NCBI GenBank assembly: GCA_016207365.1
Contig: JACQPU010000088.1
Coordinates: 1-5,161 of the forward strand
DNA length: 5,161 nucleotides
Origin: Ignavibacteriales bacterium
GTDB taxonomy: Bacteria; Bacteroidota; Ignavibacteria; UBA10030
Direction of reading: 5' to 3'
Made by a program: the position numbers and the translations under genes. This document shows, piece after piece, positions 1-4,347 of the stretch. The notes under the pieces are model-generated. The model was not told the origin of the DNA, did not search any database, and saw only the letters and a program-made list of their open reading frames with translations. Each line of letters begins with the position of its first letter. Positions within the stretch are counted from its first letter, which is position 1.

Positions 1-1623
1 AATCAGGAGGTTACTGCGACAGTAACGTCACCTAATGGTGTGACATGGACGCGAACCAATAATCAGACTCCGAGATCCCCAACGACAACTGACGGAACCA
101 TCGACCTTTACAATTACGTGGCTGTTCAGAACAGCCTTCGGAATGTCTTCATGCAGGTAAGTGATGCGCAGGGTACTGCACCCGCGTCGGGAACCTGGAA
201 GCTTACGATTTCAAACCCCACAGTAACTGCCAACTACGATGCCTGGCTTGGCCATGCGACCATGAATGCTACTTTAGTCAACGGAGATAACAACAAGTCA
301 GTCGGCATGCCGGGCACTTCCAACAGTGCCATCACGGTGGGTTCCTACGTTGCAAAATGGGGATGGCCTTCATCGGACGGAAACAACTATTCGTATGGTG
401 GTTCAGACCGAACGTCAAATATTTCGCTTTTCAGCGGAATTGGACCGACGCGTGACAATCGCCAGAAACCCGATCTCGTTGCACCGGGCCAGGCTATTGT
501 GGCTGCTCTCTCGACTTCGGCAACGCCGACGTCGGCTTATGTTGTACCGGGGAGCAAACACGTTGTCAGTCAGGGAACGAGCATGGCGACGCCACATGTC
601 GCCGGAGCCGTGGCTCTCATGTTGCAGGCGAATCCCGCGCTTACAGCAGCTCAGATCAAAAACCTGCTCATAAACACGGCCGATGCTGATGCCTTTACGT
701 CCACCGTACCCAACAATACATGGGGGCATGGCAAATTGGACGCCCTCGAGGCCGTGGTGAAGATTGTCAGCACAGCGTCCATTACACGAAAAGTCTTTGC
801 TTACGATCTGCCGGGCACCAATCAGGTCGTTACTCTTCCCGGGACGAAAAAGTTTGCGGTCAAAATCTCTCCCGACATCTCAGGAAGACTCACCGGTATT
901 CACCTGAACCTCACCATCCAATCGCAAAATCCGATCAGCGGAACAGGACCGCTGGTGTGTGAAGTGTACACTAATACAACAGGAAGTCTGGCGGGGATCC
1001 CCGGCACGAAAGTCGGGAACACGGTCAATCATCCGTTTGCTCAACTAAGCACAGGCACGAACAACTACATCGACATGCTCGGGGCAGACGTGACCCTCTC
1101 GTCCGGTACTGACTACCACATCGTGCTTTCGGTGGCAAATCCAACCGATCAGCTCATCATCCGAACCGATGACGGGTCGGGTTCGACGAACCGGTCGTCG
1201 GTTTTTACGGGCACTGCCTGGTACAATTTTTCTGACGCATCCTCCGGAATGGGGGCACAATCGTCGGCGAACCTGCGGCTAAGGGCAACGGTAACAAATT
1301 CGTCCCTCCCGCTCTCGGTTTCCTCATCTGAGAATCAACCTGTCTCGTATTCGTTGTCTCAAAACTATCCAAACCCGTTCAATCCATCAACAACGATAGA
1401 ATACAGCATCCCCGAGAGAAGCGCTGTCAAGCTGATCGTGTTTGACCTGCTGGGACGACAGGTAGTTTCCTTGTTCGAGGGCGAGCAACTGCCCGGTACA
1501 CACATGTTTCAGTGGTTCGGACGGGATGCACTGGGGAGATCTGTCGCATCAGGTGTCTATTTCTATCGGCTCGAGACCTCATCCGGGTACACGGCGACAA
1601 AACTTATGACGTTTCTTAAGTAG
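1..1623 (+). CDS. Secreted subtilisin-family (S8) serine protease with T9SS sorting domain, C-terminal part
   Basis: The reading frame is open from base 1, so the true start lies upstream; 540 codons are visible. Residue numbers here count from the first codon. Residues 1-85 form a beta-rich stretch (SPNGVTW, GTWKLTI) that seems to be inserted in the catalytic domain, as in CspA-like and many Bacteroidota S8 proteases. Then come the S8 landmarks: AITVGSY, FSGIGPT, KPDLVAPG, and GTSMATPHVAG with the nucleophile Ser194 (codon 580-582). The catalytic Asp and His would lie before the window. Residues about 250-430 look like a beta-sandwich accessory domain of unknown ligand (DYHIVLS, NLRLRATV). 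Residues about 448-540 are a type A T9SS sorting domain (QNYPNPFNPSTTI, LLGRQV, ASGVYFYRL), which directs export across the outer membrane and is usually removed or anchored at the surface. The expected role is extracellular protein breakdown. The family call is firm; substrate is unknown. It ends at TAG 1621-1623 just before a terminator hairpin, so it is probably the last gene of its transcript. Confidence 0.93.
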   Translation, partial: NQEVTATVTSPNGVTWTRTNNQTPRSPTTTDGTIDLYNYVAVQNSLRNVFMQVSDAQGTAPASGTWKLTISNPTVTANYDAWLGHATMNATLVNGDNNKSVGMPGTSNSAITVGSYVAKWGWPSSDGNNYSYGGSDRTSNISLFSGIGPTRDNRQKPDLVAPGQAIVAALSTSATPTSAYVVPGSKHVVSQGTSMATPHVAGAVALMLQANPALTAAQIKNLLINTADADAFTSTVPNNTWGHGKLDALEAVVKIVSTASITRKVFAYDLPGTNQVVTLPGTKKFAVKISPDISGRLTGIHLNLTIQSQNPISGTGPLVCEVYTNTTGSLAGIPGTKVGNTVNHPFAQLSTGTNNYIDMLGADVTLSSGTDYHIVLSVANPTDQLIIRTDDGSGSTNRSSVFTGTAWYNFSDASSGMGAQSSANLRLRATVTNSSLPLSVSSSENQPVSYSLSQNYPNPFNPSTTIEYSIPERSAVKLIVFDLLGRQVVSLFEGEQLPGTHMFQWFGRDALGRSVASGVYFYRLETSSGYTATKLMTFLK

Positions 1624-1641
1624 CCCTCTCGCTAAAGTCCC

Positions 1642-1681
1642 GTACAACAAAGGCAGTCTTCGCGACTGCTTTTGTTTGTAC
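1642..1681 (+). terminator. Stem-loop terminator after the S8 protease gene
   Basis: Positions 1646-1658 pair with 1664-1676 in a 13-bp stem with one G.U pair and a 5-base loop (TTCGC). An alternative outer register, GTACAA 1642-1647 with TTGTAC 1676-1681, lengthens the structure at the cost of a one-base bulge. The descending arm carries TTTTGTTTGT, so the T-rich segment lies in and just after the stem, as in an intrinsic terminator. It sits 18 bases after the protease stop. The A-rich ascending arm means it could also work for transcription from the other direction. Confidence 0.8.
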
Positions 1682-1684
1682 TAC

Positions 1685-1788
1685 GCGACAACGAGCCAAC
1701 GAATCAACGCGACAACGAATCAACGCAACAGCGACTCGTTGATTCGTTGGTTCGTTGATTCGTTATTTAACCATTTAACTATTTCAAC
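1685..1788. repeat. 8-bp periodic array forming a long inverted repeat
   Basis: The sequence reads as consecutive 8-base units: GCGACAAC, GAGCCAAC, GAATCAAC, GCGACAAC, GAATCAAC, GCAACAGC, then GACTCGTT, GATTCGTT, GGTTCGTT, GATTCGTT, then ATTTAACC, ATTTAACT, ATTTCAAC. The first half is built on AACGAATC and the second half on its reverse complement GATTCGTT. As a result 1698-1725 and 1737-1764 form 28-base inverted arms with 25 matches and an 11-base spacer. The third block (1765-1788) keeps the 8-base period with a different word. The array lies between the protease terminator and the start of the aminopeptidase gene, and nothing in it looks coding. Function is unknown; the periodicity and inversion are seen directly. 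Confidence 0.85.
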
Positions 1789-1800
1789 TCCTTCAACCCT

Positions 1801-2979
1801 ATGCGCCATTCTTCCTTCGTCCTTCTCTTCTTTCTTATCCTCCCTGCAAATGCACAGGATCTTAAATATATCGAGTACGACACAGATTTGATACCGGGAT
1901 CCGTTCACAAGGCGCGCAGAGAGAGGCTCATGAACGAAATCGGCAACGATGCCGCGGCCGTCTACTATGCGGCGCCCCAACGCACACGGAATGCCGACGT
2001 GGAGTACCAATACCGGCAGGATGACAATTTTCTGTACCTCACAGGATTTCCCGAACCGAACGCAGTACTCATGCTTGTGCCAAAGGGAATGCAGGTCAGG
2101 AATCCGGCGGATACCTCAACGACAATGACCGTGCGGGAGATTCTGTTTGTTCAGCCCAGGAATCCTGTTCGGGAACATTGGAATGGGAGGCTCTATGGAC
2201 CCGAGGGTGCAATGAAGCTGCGCGGTCTCGAGTTTGCCCTTCCGATTGATCAGTTTGAACGAATGCTCGGAAGCGTGATGTTCCGGTCACGACCGGCCCT
2301 GCTTTATTTTCCGCCCTTTGCGAGCGACCTGACGGGCGAGATTGCAACCACGCTGGAGCCGCTGCAGAACTTCATCGACCAAACAAGAATCCGCAATCTT
2401 GCGACTGAACTCCGCGATCCGACGGCCATGGTCTATCGCCACCGGAGAGTCAAGTCGGTAGAAGAGATTGTACTGATCACAAAGGCCAGTGAAATCGCCG
2501 CCACCGCTCACCGGCAGGCAATGATGTCCTGTGAGCCCGGAATGTACGAATACGAGCTCCAGGGCGTCTATGAATTCGTCTACCGCAAGTTCGGGGCCGA
2601 GTATAATGCCTACCCTTGCATTGTGGGCGCGGGTGAGAACACTGTTATCCTCCATTATAATTCCGTGCGACGAAAGATCAACGACGGAGATCTCGTGCTG
2701 GCCGACTGCGGAGCAGAATATCATGGTTACGCCACCGATGTTACACGGACATTCCCCGCAAATGGAAAGTTTTCAAAAGAGCAAAGACAGATTTATGAAA
2801 TCGTACTAAGGGCGCAAAAGGCTGCCATTGCCATGATGCGGCCGGGGACGTCGTGGAGTGAAATTTCGAAGAAGGCGGCGGATGTGGTGAATGAGGGATT
2901 GTTTGCTCTTGGGCTGATCAAGGACAAGGATGGGCGGAGTATCACAGATTCTTCACACACGGACTCGGTCACCCGGTAG
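1801..2979 (+). CDS. pepP: Exported Xaa-Pro aminopeptidase (M24B), N-terminal fragment ended by a frameshift
   Basis: Aminopeptidase P removes the N-terminal residue of peptides with proline in second place, using two metal ions, usually Mn. The first 18 residues are a signal peptide (hydrophobic FVLLFFLIL, cleavage likely after ANA), so the enzyme probably works in the periplasm or outside the cell. Residues about 30-165 are the aminopeptidase P N-terminal domain (YQYRQDDNFLYLTGFPEP, RNPVREHWNGRLYGPEG). The M24 'pita-bread' domain begins near residue 215, with the conserved His285 (ILHYN) and metal ligands Asp302 (LADCGAEY) and Asp313 (YATDVTRTF). The spacings between these residues match Escherichia coli PepP (His243, Asp260, Asp271). 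After LGLIKDKDG at about residue 379 the frame runs into unrelated residues and stops at TAG 2977-2979, losing the other three ligands, which lie in the next frame. As written, this 392-aa product would be inactive. ATG 1801 is chosen because it begins the signal peptide; no SD precedes it. Confidence 0.9.
   Translation: MRHSSFVLLFFLILPANAQDLKYIEYDTDLIPGSVHKARRERLMNEIGNDAAAVYYAAPQRTRNADVEYQYRQDDNFLYLTGFPEPNAVLMLVPKGMQVRNPADTSTTMTVREILFVQPRNPVREHWNGRLYGPEGAMKLRGLEFALPIDQFERMLGSVMFRSRPALLYFPPFASDLTGEIATTLEPLQNFIDQTRIRNLATELRDPTAMVYRHRRVKSVEEIVLITKASEIAATAHRQAMMSCEPGMYEYELQGVYEFVYRKFGAEYNAYPCIVGAGENTVILHYNSVRRKINDGDLVLADCGAEYHGYATDVTRTFPANGKFSKEQRQIYEIVLRAQKAAIAMMRPGTSWSEISKKAADVVNEGLFALGLIKDKDGRSITDSSHTDSVTR
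2925..2957 (+). other. Frameshift site in the aminopeptidase gene (one base missing)
   Basis: Frame 1 keeps family-like sequence up to LGLIKDKDG. The family-like sequence then resumes in frame 3 as EYHRFFTHGLGHPVGLNVHD, starting near 2937. Moving from frame 1 to frame 3 is what a single lost base, or a -1 slip, produces. The likely place is 2928-2940, which holds short G runs (GGATGGGCGG) where one G could have been lost. No X XXY YYZ slippery heptamer is present, so programmed frameshifting is not supported. A sequencing or assembly error, or a recent mutation, fits better. Confidence 0.85.
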
Positions 2980-3233
2980 GCCTCAACGTGCACGATGTCG
3001 CCAGTCCTGTCCTGGAGCCTGGTGTGGTTTACACTGTTGAACCCGGAATCTACATTCAGGAAGGCGCCCCGGGTGTCGATCCAAAGTATCATAATATCGG
3101 TGTCAGAATTGAAGACACGATTCTGGTAACGGAAGGGGAGCCGAGGAACCTCTCAGAAGCCGCACCGCGGGAGATCAGCGAGATCGAATCTTTGATGAAA
3201 AAGAAGGGGATTGGGAATGTGGAGGTGAAGTAG
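2937..3233 (+). CDS. pepP: Xaa-Pro aminopeptidase, C-terminal fragment (frame 3 continuation)
   Basis: This is the rest of the upstream M24B gene rather than an independent gene. It carries the three missing metal ligands: the second His of HGLGH (codon 2970-2972), Glu in VEPGIYI (codon 3039-3041) and Glu in VRIEDTILV (codon 3111-3113). It also keeps NVHDV, which holds the additional conserved active-site His. The ending, with a Glu/Ile-rich helix (REISEIESLMKKKG), is typical of the family C-terminus. The frame has no stop before TAG 3231-3233 and shows no decay, so the break is recent or artificial. If called alone, a gene finder would choose GTG 2988, which has no SD and begins in the middle of the catalytic motif. 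Joined with the 5' part, the protein would be about 477 residues including the signal peptide, a normal length for the family. Confidence 0.85.
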   Translation, partial: EYHRFFTHGLGHPVGLNVHDVASPVLEPGVVYTVEPGIYIQEGAPGVDPKYHNIGVRIEDTILVTEGEPRNLSEAAPREISEIESLMKKKGIGNVEVK

Positions 3234-3296
3234 GAGTCAGAGGTCAGAGGTCAGAGGTCAGAGGTCAGAAGTCAGAGGTCAGAGGTCAGAAGTCAG
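3234..3296. repeat. Heptamer tandem array, unit AGGTCAG, nine copies
   Basis: Nine head-to-tail 7-base units start at the base after the aminopeptidase stop codon: one GAGTCAG, then AGGTCAG four times, AAGTCAG, AGGTCAG twice, AAGTCAG. Variation is confined to the first two positions of the unit, and TCAG never changes. The 63-base length is nine exact periods with no insertions, which suggests recent slippage expansion or selection. It would be transcribed as the 3' UTR of the aminopeptidase mRNA. It lacks the unique spacers of a CRISPR array. No function can be assigned. Confidence 0.93.
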
Positions 3297-3364
3297 CGCG
3301 TGTCAATTCCCGAAATCGTCAGAGCCTTTTGCGAGGTGCGGTTTTGGGAGTATGCCACAGAAGC

Positions 3365-3399
3365 CTGGACCTTGGACTTTAGACTTTGAACCTTCAAAC
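3365..3399. repeat. Degenerate heptamer array, unit near TTGGACT, five copies
   Basis: Five consecutive 7-base blocks can be read: CTGGACC, TTGGACT, TTAGACT, TTGAACC, TTCAAAC. Neighbouring blocks differ by one to three bases and the period is kept exactly. The word differs from the AGGTCAG array 70 bases upstream but has the same length. It abuts the hairpin that lies between the convergent aminopeptidase and rpsU genes. With only 35 bases and diverged copies, the case is weaker than for the first heptamer array. Confidence 0.55.
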
Positions 3400-3442
3400 A
3401 CAAGAGCCCGACATGAGCAACTCCTGCCGGGCTTCTTCGTGT
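3398..3442. terminator. Hairpin between convergent genes, probable bidirectional terminator
   Basis: AGCCCGACA (3405-3413) pairs with TGCCGGGCT (3425-3433) over 9 bp with one wobble pair, around an 11-base loop. A further outer pairing, ACAC 3398-3401 with GTGT 3439-3442, is possible after a short internal mismatch. It lies 38 bases past the rpsU stop (minus strand) and about 165 bases past the aminopeptidase stop (plus strand), where a shared terminator is expected. The flanking tracts are only moderately T-rich on either strand (TCTTCGTGT on plus, CTTGTGTTTG on minus), so termination strength is uncertain. Confidence 0.6.
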
Positions 3443-3480
3443 ACTAGTGGATCTCTGAGGCAATCTCTGATGCCGGTGAT

Positions 3481-3675
3481 CTATGCTTCCTCGATCATGG
3501 CACGCTGGTTTCGACGTATCGCCTTCATCTTCTTCATCCGCTTCTTCACGGATGGCTTCGTGAAGAACGTCCGTTTCTTGAATTCCTTCAGAATGCCGGA
3601 CCGTTCATATTTCTTCTTGAAACGCCGAATTGCCTTATCGATCGGTTCGTTGTCACCGATGATAATACCGACCAA
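3481..3675 (-). CDS. rpsU: 30S ribosomal protein bS21
   Basis: The 64-residue basic product matches bS21 along its whole length: MVGIIIGDNEPIDKAIRRFK, then ERSGILKEFKKR, then FFTKPSVKKRMK, the order and spacing typical of Bacteroidota-type bS21. The protein binds the 30S platform near the 3' end of 16S rRNA, next to the anti-SD. The start is TTG 3675-3673: it gives the correct family N-terminus and stands 8 bases after GGAGG. The open frame extends upstream to ATG 3843, but those residues are not bS21-like and overlap the zinc-ribbon gene. An in-frame GTG three codons earlier lies inside the SD itself and is unlikely to be used. The gene follows the zinc-ribbon gene by 23 bases on the same strand, so the two are likely co-transcribed, and it ends before the convergent hairpin. 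Confidence 0.94.
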   Translation of the reverse strand: MVGIIIGDNEPIDKAIRRFKKKYERSGILKEFKKRTFFTKPSVKKRMKKMKAIRRNQRAMIEEA

Positions 3676-3680
3676 TAGAT

Positions 3681-3690
3681 TCACCTCCTC
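3681..3690 (-). promoter_or_regulatory. Strong Shine-Dalgarno site that sets the rpsU TTG start
   Basis: On the minus strand the sequence GAGGAGGTGA precedes the TTG codon. Nine of these bases, AGGAGGTGA, are a perfect complement of the common 16S rRNA 3' tail, with GGAGG 8 bases from the start. By contrast the aminopeptidase and glycosyltransferase starts in this window have no SD, and the zinc-ribbon gene has only GGAG. The site decides the start codon of rpsU and suggests that its translation depends on free anti-SD. Confidence 0.85.
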
Positions 3691-3698
3691 ACACTGGT

Positions 3699-4109
3699 CT
3701 AAATCTGCGCTGTGTCTCCAAGAGCATCCGCCTGAAGATTCTCCACAAGCTTCCGCTCCCCGAGTTTCTGAAACGAAACCGTAATAGCTTGAACGCCTCC
3801 GGACGTCCTGTTCTTCGAAATCACGCGTCCCAGGTCGTCCCATTCCGAATGATAGATTGCTTCACCAATCGTAAAGACCTTTGTTGCCGCGTATTCTGTG
3901 GCGCCGTCTTTGCTGAGGTCCTCGATTGACAACTTTGATGTCGGTACCGATCGATCGATCAATGCGCTGTGCTTGCAGCGCTGACACCGGAACCATACTC
4001 TCAGGGATTCTGAACCGTTTACTTCAACTGTCTTTCCCCCAACTGCTTCCATTTTTGTCTCTTTGTGGCAATACGCGCAAAAATGGGTGATGTACTTTGA
4101 CCTGGCCAT
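3699..4109 (-). CDS. Uncharacterised zinc-ribbon protein with Tudor/SH3-like C-terminal half
   Basis: A 136-residue soluble protein with no signal peptide or membrane segment. Two CxxC pairs, Cys11-Cys14 (CAYC) and Cys42-Cys45 (CQRC), are set 27 residues apart and are expected to hold one zinc ion in a zinc ribbon. After a linker of about 30 residues, residues about 78-125 (VFTIGEAIYHSEWDDLGRVI, then ITVSFQKLGERKLV) follow the pattern of small beta-barrels such as CarD-like or UvrD/PcrA Tudor domains, which bind RNA polymerase: a G-x-x-I-x-H turn, a glycine-containing strand, then V-x-F and a closing K-L strand. This second assignment is a pattern resemblance only. ATG 4109 has GGAG 7 bases upstream (4117-4120). 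rpsU follows after 23 bases, so a role near transcription or translation is plausible. I do not recognise a named family. Confidence 0.85.
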   Translation of the reverse strand: MARSKYITHFCAYCHKETKMEAVGGKTVEVNGSESLRVWFRCQRCKHSALIDRSVPTSKLSIEDLSKDGATEYAATKVFTIGEAIYHSEWDDLGRVISKNRTSGGVQAITVSFQKLGERKLVENLQADALGDTAQI

Positions 4110-4146
4110 TCTTCATCTCCACATGTCGTGAGCGATCAGGACTTTG

Positions 4147-4167
4147 GCGTGATTCACGCTTGAATCA
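4147..4167. promoter_or_regulatory. Compound palindrome in the leader of the zinc-ribbon/rpsU unit
   Basis: Two inverted repeats overlap. GCGTGA-T-TCACGC (4147-4159) is a 13-bp DNA palindrome with a one-base centre. TGATTCA-CGCT-TGAATCA (4150-4167) has 7-bp arms and a 4-base loop. Both lie between the minus-strand promoter candidate and the ATG at 4109. In RNA the second would form a 7-bp hairpin, while the first could form a shorter stem, and the two exclude each other. It may be a protein operator or a leader switch; no known riboswitch or regulator site is recognised. Confidence 0.4.
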
Positions 4168-4202
4168 GGGGGAAGGAAATCAAGCGGGGAGCCAAGTAGA
4201 TA

Positions 4203-4233
4203 CTAAGGTACGAAGAATAATCCGGTCAGTCAA
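4203..4233 (-). promoter_or_regulatory. Promoter candidate for the zinc-ribbon/rpsU unit
   Basis: Read on the minus strand, TTGACT (4233-4228) is followed after exactly 17 bases by TACCTTAG (4210-4203). The -35 differs from TTGACA at one base, and the -10 fits the Bacteroidota consensus TAnnTTTG at all but one defined position. A start near 4197 would give a leader of about 88 bases before the ATG at 4109. This is inferred from sequence only. Confidence 0.5.
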
Positions 4234-4297
4234 GCCTGCGTTCTTTATGGTGGTTCAAAGAGCGGTCAGGCCGTTGGGTTTTCATCAAATTTTCCCG

Positions 4298-4328
4298 TTG
4301 CAACCCAGAACACTTCATGATACCTTGA
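4298..4328 (+). promoter_or_regulatory. Promoter candidate for the glycosyltransferase gene
   Basis: TTGCAA (4298-4303) is followed after exactly 17 bases by TACCTTGA (4321-4328). The -10 begins with the same TACCTT seen in the divergent minus-strand candidate. Transcription would begin near 4335, leaving only about 12 bases before the ATG at 4348, in keeping with the lack of an SD there. Four of six bases match the -35 consensus, so this is a weaker call than its partner. Confidence 0.4.
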
Positions 4329-4347
4329 TTCGGCAAGTAATCTCCTC

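Noticed and set aside
326..962. Alternative-frame ORFs within the protease gene on both strands
   Set aside because: They overlap the S8 catalytic region, which is conserved in frame 1; their products show no domain features.
2925..2979. Programmed -1 ribosomal frameshift
   Set aside because: There is no slippery heptamer of the X XXY YYZ type and no strong stem-loop placed after it; loss of one base explains the frame change more simply.
3234..3296. Possible CRISPR array
   Set aside because: The units are 7 bases, directly adjacent, with no spacers and no cas genes nearby.
3386..3784. 132-codon plus-strand open frame opposite rpsU
   Set aside because: It lies antisense to rpsU and the 3' end of the zinc-ribbon gene; its composition follows from those codons and it has no domain pattern.
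3676..3843. Longer bS21 with an N-terminal extension from ATG 3843
   Set aside because: The extension is not bS21-like, overlaps the end of the zinc-ribbon gene in another frame, and the TTG 3675 start has the SD and the family N-terminus.
3949..3960. GATC repeated three times, as a possible methylation or origin signal
   Set aside because: It lies inside the zinc-ribbon coding sequence, is only three copies, and there is no dnaA or DnaA-box context.
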